From JARRPM01 sp963792815 (GTDB lineage: Bacteria > Pseudomonadota > Gammaproteobacteria > Pseudomonadales > Halieaceae), in NCBI GenBank assembly GCA_963792815.1, contig CAWBXR010000001.1, positions 310,001-374,000 of the forward strand: 64,000 nucleotides of DNA, read 5' to 3'. Made by a program: the position numbers and the translations under genes. Of the stretch, positions 8,959 through 16,191 are shown one piece after another. The notes below the pieces were generated by a model. It saw only the letters and a program-made list of their open reading frames with translations, was not told the origin of the DNA and searched no databases. Every line of letters begins with the position of its first letter. Position 1 is the first letter of the stretch.

Positions 8959-9303
8959 TGATTCTCTCCTTGGTCTGGTCTGTCGCCGGGTCCGTTAGTG
9001 TCTTTCGACTGGTGTGGCAGCGTAATTCGCCCCCCAGTCCCCCCGGAGAATCTTGAGAGTATAGTGCGGGTATGCCACGTCAAGCCCCAACGCGATCGCT
9101 GCTGGCGAGTTCCGGCACCGCGCTTGCAGCAATTGAACGACGCCCGGCCCAGGCGGGGTGGGGAAGAAAGTGTGACATGGTGGCATTCAATATGCCAATA
9201 TAATGCCGGGCAGGTCGCACTGCGATATGAGATGCCTTTGAGCGACGCACAACCAACGCCCCCGCGCATGATGTGTAAAACCGCCAAGTCGAGGAAAGTA
9301 CGC
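8959..9303. other. Divergent intergenic region with candidate promoter/operator
   Basis: A 345-bp spacer between the YfcG-like GST (leftward) and the GST-like gene at 9304 (rightward). An open frame runs in from 8998 in the same register as the 9304 gene, but its translation has no family resemblance and the ribosome-binding site sits in front of 9304. The region holds a consensus -10 hexamer and an inverted repeat (separate entry). No RNA gene was recognised. Confidence 0.5.
9181..9204 (+). promoter_or_regulatory. Inverted repeat abutting a consensus -10 hexamer
   Basis: TGGCAT at 9181-9186 and ATGCCA at 9192-9197 form a perfect 6-bp inverted repeat with a 5-bp spacer. A perfect TATAAT lies immediately after at 9199-9204. 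ATGCC recurs as a direct repeat over the -10 (ATGCC at 9192 and at 9203). No good -35 is placed at 16-18 bp, which suits an activator- or repressor-controlled promoter. It would drive the GST-like/NMO/FadJ run beginning at 9304. Confidence 0.4.
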
Positions 9304-10350
9304 ATGAAAATACCGCAGCCCGTGGAGCTGATCGGGTCTCCCGGATCGCCCTATACCCGCAAAATGCTGGCGCTGCTGCGCTACCGCCGCATTCCGTACC
9401 ACATGATCTGGGCTGACCCCAATGCTGAACTGGGAAAAAGGAATATACCGGCGCCCAAGCTGGTTTTCCTGCCCACTTTCCTCTACCGCGACGACGCCGG
9501 CAACAGTGTGCCGCGCAGCGACTCGACCCCGATCATTCGGGAACTCGAGCAGGCTTTTACCGGGCGCAGCGTGCTGCCGGGCGATCCGGCACTGGCGTTT
9601 ATTGACTACGTGCTGGAGGATTTCGCCGACGAGTGGTGTACCAAGTACATGTTTCATTATCGCTGGCACTTTGCCGCGGATGCGGACAATGCGGGTAGCC
9701 TGCTGCCGACTTATATGGATGTCACCCTGCCCGCTGACAAGTGGCGGCAATTCAACACTGTGTTCTCCGAGCGCCAGGTGGGACGCCTGCGCTACGTCGG
9801 ATCCAACGATGACACTGCGCCGGTAATCGACGCCAGCTACCGGCGCCTGCTGCAGGCCCTCGAAAACCACTTTGCCAATTTGCCGTTCCTGCTGGGGCGG
9901 CGCCCCGGAGCCGGTGATTTCGCCCTGTTCGGCCAGTTCAGCCAGCTGGTGGGATGTGATCCAACCCCCCGCGCGATCGCCCACGAGCTGTCGATGCGGA
10001 CCGTGGGTTGGATGGGCCTCGCAGAGGACCTGTCGGGACTGGAGCCCGTCGATGGCGACTGGCGGACCCCTGAGGACCTGCCTGCCAGTCTCCGGGAAAT
10101 CCTGACCGAGATCGGCCGGGTGTACGTGCCCGCGCTGCTGGCAAATGCCCGGGCCGTGCAGGCCGGGGAAAAGCACTGGCAGGCCGAGATCGACGGCAGC
10201 CAGTGGAGCCAGCAGGCGTTTCCCTACCAGGCGAAATGCCTTGGCTGGATCAACCAGGAGTACCATGGGCTTGCCGAGGCAGACAGGGCGCGGGTCGATG
10301 CGCTGTTGGCGGGCACCGGCTGTGAGAATATGATAATCGCCCCGGGCTGA
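9304..10350 (+). CDS. Long GST-like protein with extended C-terminal region
   Basis: A 348-residue paralogue of the proteins at 1734 and 13443. A GST N-terminal domain (GSPGSPYTRKMLALL, a Ser-Pro-Tyr active-site turn at residues 14-17; SDSTPIIREL) is followed by a long helical part with DEW at 109-111 and FHYRW at 117-121. A C-terminal stretch near PYQAKCLGWINQEY parallels the end of the 1734 protein. The ATG at 9304 is chosen over longer in-frame starts because GAGGAAAG precedes it by a few bases and homology begins there. It is followed 32 bp later by the nitronate monooxygenase gene. Function unknown; GSH binding inferred from fold. Confidence 0.85.
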   Translation: MKIPQPVELIGSPGSPYTRKMLALLRYRRIPYHMIWADPNAELGKRNIPAPKLVFLPTFLYRDDAGNSVPRSDSTPIIRELEQAFTGRSVLPGDPALAFIDYVLEDFADEWCTKYMFHYRWHFAADADNAGSLLPTYMDVTLPADKWRQFNTVFSERQVGRLRYVGSNDDTAPVIDASYRRLLQALENHFANLPFLLGRRPGAGDFALFGQFSQLVGCDPTPRAIAHELSMRTVGWMGLAEDLSGLEPVDGDWRTPEDLPASLREILTEIGRVYVPALLANARAVQAGEKHWQAEIDGSQWSQQAFPYQAKCLGWINQEYHGLAEADRARVDALLAGTGCENMIIAPG

Positions 10351-10382
10351 GCCCGGCAGATCTCCCGATAAGGAATTAGTAA

Positions 10383-11321
10383 ATGGCAATTGATAACCGT
10401 GTGACCAGGTTGACCGGCACCCAGTACCCGATAATACAGGCGCCCATGGGCTGGATTGCCCGTTCGCAGCTGGCCTCGGCGGTCAGCAACGCCGGCGGGC
10501 TGGGAATCATCGAAACCTCATCAGGCGAGCTGGACAATATAAAGCGCGAGGTTCAGCTGATGCGCGAGTTGACCGACAAGCCCTTTGGCATGAATGTCGC
10601 GCTGTCGTACGTCAAGGGCGGCAATATCATCGATTTCGTAATCGAGCAGGGCATCAGGTTTGTCACCACTTCCTCGGGCAGTCCCAGTGTCTGCACGAAG
10701 GATTTCCAGGCGGCTGGAATCACCGTTTTCCATGTGGTGCCCACCCTGGAGATGGCCATGAAGGCCATCGACGCCGGTGTCGACGGACTGGTCGTGGAAG
10801 GCGGTGAGGGCGGCGGTTTCAAGAATCCCAGTCCGGTGTCTACCATGGTGCTGCTGCCGCTGATCCGCTCACGGGTAGATGTGCCGATCATCGCCGCCGG
10901 CGGTATCAGTGACGGCCCGTCGATGGCCGCCGCCTTTGCCATGGGTGCCGAGGGCGTGCAGATGGGTACGCGGATGCTATCCTCACTGGAATCGCCGGTA
11001 CACGACAACTGGAAACGGGCGGTTGTGGCGGCCAGGGAAACCGATACCGTGTTCCTCAACCAGCAGTCGCGCCCCGCCCTGCGCGCCCTGCGTACCAGTC
11101 GTACGGCGGCCCTGGAGCCGTTGGGCAAGTTCAACGTCATGGAAAATATGGCCGGAATTCCCGAGCTGTACTTTGGCGGTGACATGGAGGCGGCTATTCC
11201 GCTGTCGGGCGAGGTGTGCGGGCGCATCGACGCGGTGCTCAGCGCCAGGCAGATCATTGATGAAACCATCGCCGGTTTCTACCAGTCTGTCAGGGGGCTG
11301 TCACAACAGTACCCGGGCTGA
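10383..11321 (+). CDS. Nitronate monooxygenase (2-nitropropane dioxygenase family)
   Basis: A 312-residue TIM-barrel FMN enzyme. Family marks are QAPMGWIARSQLASAVSNAGG at the N-terminus, VTTSSGSPS, the phosphate-binding VVEGGEGGGF, and VPIIAAGGISDGPSMAAAFAMGAEGVQMGTR at the FMN-phosphate end (the longest conserved run). Members oxidise alkyl nitronates with O2, or act as flavin enoyl reductases (FabK-like). Its placement just before a beta-oxidation enzyme makes an enoyl/acyl-CoA-linked role possible, but this is inference. It is followed 49 bp later by the FadJ-type gene, with which it is probably co-transcribed. Confidence 0.9.
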   Translation: MAIDNRVTRLTGTQYPIIQAPMGWIARSQLASAVSNAGGLGIIETSSGELDNIKREVQLMRELTDKPFGMNVALSYVKGGNIIDFVIEQGIRFVTTSSGSPSVCTKDFQAAGITVFHVVPTLEMAMKAIDAGVDGLVVEGGEGGGFKNPSPVSTMVLLPLIRSRVDVPIIAAGGISDGPSMAAAFAMGAEGVQMGTRMLSSLESPVHDNWKRAVVAARETDTVFLNQQSRPALRALRTSRTAALEPLGKFNVMENMAGIPELYFGGDMEAAIPLSGEVCGRIDAVLSARQIIDETIAGFYQSVRGLSQQYPG

Positions 11322-11370
11322 ATGGCAGCCAGACGTGTTGAGGATAAAGCAACTTTTTGAGGAGAAATCA

Positions 11371-13443
11371 GTGGTGCAACTAACGAGCATGGTCGATTAC
11401 GACGTCGAGGATTCAGTGGCAGTCCTCACCCTGGATAATCCCCCGGTTAATGCGCTCAGCCAGGGCGTGCGCCAGGGCCTGAAAGAAGGCGTCGCCAAAG
11501 CGCTGGCCGACGATGCTGCCCGGGCTATCGTAATTCACTGCAAGGGCAGTACCTTTATTGCCGGCGCGGACATTACCGAGTTTTCCAGCGGCCTGGTCGA
11601 GCCGGGGCTGCATGAAGTCCTCGAGGCGATGGACAACTCCGCCAAGCCGATCGTCGCCGCCATCCACGGCACTGCCCTGGGCGGCGGCCTGGAAACAGCC
11701 TTGAGCTGTCATTTCAGGGTAGCTGTGGCCAGCGCCAGGCTTGGGCTGCCGGAAGTCAATCTGGGTCTGCTGCCCGGCGCCGGCGGTACCCAGCGCCTGC
11801 CGCGGGTGGTTGGAGTGGAAAAAGCCCTGCAGATGATGACTTCGGGGGTACCCATAAGCGCCACTGAGGCGCTGGAAACAGGGCTTGTCGATCGCATCGT
11901 CGATGGTGACCTGCGTGAGGGTGCCCTGGCGTTTGCACAGGAAAAGATTGCCGAGGGCGGCAAGCTGACCCGGATTCGCGATCGGGATGACAAGCTTCTC
12001 GAAGCCAGGGAGCACCCGGAGGTGTTTGACCGGTTCCGTCAGGCCATAGCGCGCAAAACCCGGGGTTTTCTCGCGCCGGAATACAATATTCGCTGCATCG
12101 AAGCGGCGGTCAAGCAGCCTTTCGACGAGGGGATGAAGACCGAGGGCAAGCTGTTCATGGAGTTGATGAGCGGCCCCCAGTCGGCGGCCCAGCAGTATTT
12201 CTTCTTTGCCGAGCGCCAGGCCGGCAAGATACCCGACGTACCCAGGGACACCCCCGAGATCCCGATTGCCAAAGTCGGTGTCATCGGCTCCGGCACCATG
12301 GGTGGCGGTATCGCCATGAACATGGTCAACGTGGGTATTCCGGTGACCATCGTGGAGGTGAAGCAGGAGGCGCTGGAGCGCGGCCTCGGCGTTATTCGCA
12401 AGAACTATGAAAACACGGCGCGCAAGGGCCGCATCAGCGAGGCCGACGTGGCCAGCCGAATGGAGCTGATTACCGGTTCCCTGGCGTTGGAGGACCTGGC
12501 CGACTGTGACCTGATCATCGAGGCTGTATTCGAGGATATGGGGGTCAAGAAAGATATCTTCACCCGGCTTGACGCCATTGCCAAACCCGGCGCTATCCTG
12601 GCTTCCAATACCTCTGCCCTGGATATCAACGAGATAGCCGCGGTTACGAAAAGGCCTGAGTCGGTGATCGGCCTGCATTTTTTCTCGCCGGCCAATGTGA
12701 TGAAGCTGCTGGAAGTGGTGCGCGGTGACAAAACCTCGAAAGCGGTGATAAAGACCTGCATGTCCTTCGCCAAGCGCATCAAAAAAGTAGCGGTGCTGGT
12801 CGGGGTTTGCCATGGCTTCGTCGGTAATCGCATCCTGTTTGCACGCCAGTCCCAGGCGGAACAGCTGGCGCTGGAGGGTGCGCCGCCGCATCGAATCGAC
12901 AAGGTGCTGTTTGATTTCGGGTTTCCCATGGGCGCCTTCCAGATGTCCGATCTGGCTGGGCTGGATATAGGCTGGAACGCCAAAACCTCAAAAGGCGCCA
13001 CTGTCCGGGAGCGACTTTGCGAAATGGACAGGCGCGGGCAGAAAACCGGTGCCGGCTTCTACGACTACGATGAAAAACGCACGCCGACACCGGCGCCCGT
13101 CGTGCAGGAGCTTTATGCGGAGTTTGCCGCCAAAGCCGGTATCACACAGCGCGAGATTACCGACGAGGAGATACTGGAGCGCTGCATCCTGCCCATGATA
13201 AATGAGGGTGCGAAGATACTGGAGGAGGGCATAGCCATACGCGCCAGTGACATCGATGTGGTTTACGTCTACGGCTATGGCTGGCCGGTCTACCGGGGTG
13301 GCCCCATGCACTACGCCAACAGCCTCGGCCTGGACAAGGTGGTCGAGAAACTGCGCGGCTATCAGAAAAGCAGTGGCAGTGACTTCTGGCAACCCAGCCA
13401 GTATCTCGTCGAGCTGGCCCGGAAGGGTGGCCGTTTCGGCTGA
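11371..13443 (+). CDS. Bifunctional enoyl-CoA hydratase / 3-hydroxyacyl-CoA dehydrogenase (FadJ-type)
   Basis: A 690-residue trifunctional-alpha-type beta-oxidation enzyme. The crotonase domain (~1-190) has the oxyanion loop GGGLE with Glu108 and the second acid Glu128 in GLPEVNLG. The dehydrogenase part has the NAD motif GSGTMG at 306-311, catalytic His436 in IGLHFFSP, and the 3HCDH C-terminal repeats up to the end (YGYGWPVYRGGPMHYA). It hydrates trans-2-enoyl-CoA and oxidises the (S)-3-hydroxyacyl-CoA with NAD+. The start is GTG at 11371 with GAGGAGAA just before it; an ATG at 11389 is the alternative. Its TGA overlaps the ATG of the next GST-like gene, so the two are translationally coupled. 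Confidence 0.94.
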   Translation: MVQLTSMVDYDVEDSVAVLTLDNPPVNALSQGVRQGLKEGVAKALADDAARAIVIHCKGSTFIAGADITEFSSGLVEPGLHEVLEAMDNSAKPIVAAIHGTALGGGLETALSCHFRVAVASARLGLPEVNLGLLPGAGGTQRLPRVVGVEKALQMMTSGVPISATEALETGLVDRIVDGDLREGALAFAQEKIAEGGKLTRIRDRDDKLLEAREHPEVFDRFRQAIARKTRGFLAPEYNIRCIEAAVKQPFDEGMKTEGKLFMELMSGPQSAAQQYFFFAERQAGKIPDVPRDTPEIPIAKVGVIGSGTMGGGIAMNMVNVGIPVTIVEVKQEALERGLGVIRKNYENTARKGRISEADVASRMELITGSLALEDLADCDLIIEAVFEDMGVKKDIFTRLDAIAKPGAILASNTSALDINEIAAVTKRPESVIGLHFFSPANVMKLLEVVRGDKTSKAVIKTCMSFAKRIKKVAVLVGVCHGFVGNRILFARQSQAEQLALEGAPPHRIDKVLFDFGFPMGAFQMSDLAGLDIGWNAKTSKGATVRERLCEMDRRGQKTGAGFYDYDEKRTPTPAPVVQELYAEFAAKAGITQREITDEEILERCILPMINEGAKILEEGIAIRASDIDVVYVYGYGWPVYRGGPMHYANSLGLDKVVEKLRGYQKSSGSDFWQPSQYLVELARKGGRFG

Positions 13444-14615
13444 TGCGACTGGATGTATGGGGCGTCGAGGCTTCGCCGTTCCTGCTGAAACTGGAGGCCC
13501 TGTTGAACTGTCGCGGCATCGGGTTTCGCCGCTTGCCGCGGGACGGTAGTCGCTGGGAAAACATGCTGATGGCCCTGCGCCTGCAACGCGCCCGGCGGCG
13601 ACGCGCGGTGCGGCGGTATCCAGAGATGGATGCACTGGACGAATACCCCGCGGTACCCTACCTCATCATTGACGGAAAGGCTTTCCAGTACGACAGCTCT
13701 GCGATCGCCTTGTGGCTCGACAGCCAGCAACCAGCTGAGCCGCGGCCTTTCTTTCCGGCGGATCCGGTGGCAGGCTTCCTGGCCAGACTTATTGACGAGG
13801 CGTTTGACGAGTTCGGCCTGTACATGGTCCATCACCAGCGCTGGGTCTGCTCTGCGCTGGATAACATCATGGGGGAGGTCACCGCCGGCGAGATGTCGCG
13901 ACTGTTGCCATCACCCTTTGCCTCCCGCCTCAGTATCAATTTACCCCGCCGCCAGGTACGTCGCTGTCCCTACCTTTTCAGTGTTGCCCCTCCGGGCTAC
14001 CAGCTTGCAATAGAACCCGCCCTGGTGCCGCCGTCCCGCCCCGGCTTCCCGCCTACCCATGGGTTGCTGGAAGCCGGCTGGCGGCGCTACCTGGCCGCGA
14101 TGGAGCAAGTGCTGGCGGAGCAGCCCTGGCTGCTGGGAGGTCGCTTCACCATCGCCGATGCCAGCGCCTACGGCCAGTTGAGCATGAACCTTATCGATCC
14201 CACCAGCGCAGCTGAACTGCAGCGTCTTGCCCCGCGCACGTTTCGCTGGCTGCATGCTGTTCGCGATGGCGACCATCGCGACAGCGCCGGGGAAGTCGCT
14301 GTGACGGGCGCGCTGCAGCCGCTGCTCTCGGCGATCATGGCAAGCTTTGCTCCCCTCATGGTACAGAATGAGCGCGCTTATGCGCAGTCCGTCGAAGCGG
14401 GTGAAACGCTGTTCAACGAGGCCGCCTTTGATGCCGGCGCAGCGCTTTACGACGGTGAACTGCTGGGCCACCCGTTTCGCTCTGTCGCCAAAACCTTCCA
14501 GGTCAGGGTATGGCGTGATCTGCGCGGCCGCTGGCGGGCACTGGACGGCGCCTCGCGGGATCAACTGGAGCGGATCCTGCCCGATGCCTACCTGCTGCAG
14601 GGCAGCGGGGGGTGA
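13443..14615 (+). CDS. Long GST-like protein coupled to FadJ-type gene
   Basis: A 390-residue member of the same long GST-like family as 1734 and 9304. The N-terminal thioredoxin-like domain (WGVEASPFLLKLEALL) contains a ~25-residue Arg-rich insertion at 40-60. It continues YPAVPYLIIDG and YDSSAIALWLD, then DEF at 122-124 and VHHQRW at 129-134, matching the DEW...MHYRW signature of its paralogues. A GST C-terminal motif FTIADASAYGQL lies mid-protein, and the tail carries GHPFRSVAKTFQ. The ATG shares a base with the FadJ-type stop. The coupling suggests a role with acyl-CoA metabolism, but no reaction is known. Confidence 0.82.
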   Translation: MRLDVWGVEASPFLLKLEALLNCRGIGFRRLPRDGSRWENMLMALRLQRARRRRAVRRYPEMDALDEYPAVPYLIIDGKAFQYDSSAIALWLDSQQPAEPRPFFPADPVAGFLARLIDEAFDEFGLYMVHHQRWVCSALDNIMGEVTAGEMSRLLPSPFASRLSINLPRRQVRRCPYLFSVAPPGYQLAIEPALVPPSRPGFPPTHGLLEAGWRRYLAAMEQVLAEQPWLLGGRFTIADASAYGQLSMNLIDPTSAAELQRLAPRTFRWLHAVRDGDHRDSAGEVAVTGALQPLLSAIMASFAPLMVQNERAYAQSVEAGETLFNEAAFDAGAALYDGELLGHPFRSVAKTFQVRVWRDLRGRWRALDGASRDQLERILPDAYLLQGSGG

Positions 14616-14715
14616 CGGGTTCAAATTGCTGGTCTGCTTGCGCATGATCAGATCCCACCTTGGACCTTCATACCAATAGGTGTGAAACTCGTCGGCAAAA
14701 AACTGGGACAGTACC

Positions 14716-16173
14716 ATGCTGGAAAACAATCAGCTGCGGGTTGCCATTATCGGCGCCGGCCCCGCCGGTATTGCCGCCGGGCGTGAATTGCTGCGCAAGG
14801 GCTTTGAGGGCTTTACCATCTTCGATGCGCTGGACGCCCCCGGCGGCACCTGGCGCCTGCATACCTACCCGGGCCTTGCCTGCGATGTGTGGGCGCACTC
14901 CTATACATTTTCCTACGCCCCGAATCCGGACTGGACCGCCAGCTTTGTCGACCAGCCTGAAATCCAGGCCTACCTGGCGCGCTGCGCCACGCAGTTTGGG
15001 CTGGATCGCCATTTCAGGTTCAATACCCGGATCACCAGTGCGCACTACCGGCAGGGCGGTAGCTGGCAATTGCATACGACGGACGGCGAGCAGTTTGAGT
15101 TTGATGTGGTAATCAATGCGATGGGCAACCAGCACACGCCGCTTTACCCGGACGTGCCGGGGATGGACCTGTTTCAGGGGGACAGTTGGCACGGCACACG
15201 CTGGAACCACGACGTGGATCTGCGCGGCAAGCGGGTGGCAGTGGTCGGCTCCGCGGCCAGCGCGGTACAGATCGTGCCGGAAGTTGCAAAACTTGCGAGC
15301 CAGCTGACGGTGCTGCAGCGCTCCGCCAACTGGATCATGCCTCGTGGTAAAAAGCCCTATAGCGAAAAACAGCGTGAGCGCGCCCGGCGTTTTCCTTTCC
15401 TCATAGCGCTGACGCGAAAATGGCAGGGCGCGCTGATGGGGCAGGTACAGTACGCGGTAACCCTGGGCCACAAGCGCATGGAGCAGTTCGAAAACGTGGT
15501 CCGCAAGTATATTGCGCGCAGTATCGACGATCCGAAATTGCGCGAGATGCTGATTCCCGACAGCCGCTATGGCTGTAAGCGGGGCCTGGTGTCAGACGAC
15601 TTCTATCCAGCCCTCAACCGGGACAATGTGGAGCTCATTCCCTCTGGCCTGCGGGAGGTGACGGCCACCGGACTGGTGACACAAAGCGGCCGTGCAATTG
15701 ATGTGGATGTGATTATCTATTGTACCGGTTACCGCATCCTGGACTTTGATCGCATCGACGTGGTGGGCGCAACAGGCGCGTCACTGGCGCAGGTGATGGC
15801 GGATGACCCCAGGGCACATAAGGGGATCTCAGTGCCGGATTTCCCCAATTACTTTTTTGCAGTCGGCCCGAACGGCCTGCCATTGACTGTGTCCTACTTC
15901 GTTACCGCAGAAAAAAATGTCGAAACCATTGTTCGCCTGCTGGTCGAAAAGCAGTCGGCGGGAGCCCGCCAGATGGCGGTTAAGCACGAGGCCTTCGAGC
16001 GTTACAACGACTGGCTGGCGGAGCGCTTTGCAAGGTTTTCCTGGGGTTCACAGGATTGCCAGAGCTATTATCGCAATGCCGCGGGTCATGCCCCCTTTCT
16101 GTTTCCCGGTAACTTCAAGGAATACAGCCAGCTGCAGGACCGCAGTGGCTTGCATGAATATGACATCGCCTAG
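14716..16173 (+). CDS. Flavin-containing / Baeyer-Villiger-type monooxygenase
   Basis: A 485-residue class B flavoprotein monooxygenase: FAD motif GAGPAG at 13-18, the Baeyer-Villiger fingerprint FQGDSWHGTRW at 153-163, and a second dinucleotide motif VVGSAASAVQ for NADPH. Such enzymes insert O into ketones to form esters or lactones, or oxidise heteroatoms; this length is typical of the FMO/BVMO group. It lies 100 bp after the GST-like gene and 18 bp before the PEP-synthase-like gene. A homologue at 57449 has the fingerprint at the same residue numbers. Substrate unknown; ketone intermediates of hydrocarbon or terpenoid degradation are plausible. Confidence 0.9.
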   Translation: MLENNQLRVAIIGAGPAGIAAGRELLRKGFEGFTIFDALDAPGGTWRLHTYPGLACDVWAHSYTFSYAPNPDWTASFVDQPEIQAYLARCATQFGLDRHFRFNTRITSAHYRQGGSWQLHTTDGEQFEFDVVINAMGNQHTPLYPDVPGMDLFQGDSWHGTRWNHDVDLRGKRVAVVGSAASAVQIVPEVAKLASQLTVLQRSANWIMPRGKKPYSEKQRERARRFPFLIALTRKWQGALMGQVQYAVTLGHKRMEQFENVVRKYIARSIDDPKLREMLIPDSRYGCKRGLVSDDFYPALNRDNVELIPSGLREVTATGLVTQSGRAIDVDVIIYCTGYRILDFDRIDVVGATGASLAQVMADDPRAHKGISVPDFPNYFFAVGPNGLPLTVSYFVTAEKNVETIVRLLVEKQSAGARQMAVKHEAFERYNDWLAERFARFSWGSQDCQSYYRNAAGHAPFLFPGNFKEYSQLQDRSGLHEYDIA

Positions 16174-16191
16174 CCCGGATCACCGATACAG

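Noticed and set aside
8998..9303. In-frame N-terminal extension of the GST-like protein at 9304
   Set aside because: About 100 residues with no GST similarity, crossing a probable promoter; the Shine-Dalgarno and homology both begin at 9304.
11413..12891. Long open frame antisense to the FadJ-type gene (~490 codons)
   Set aside because: It mirrors the codon bias of the high-GC gene on the other strand and its translation shows no protein-family features.
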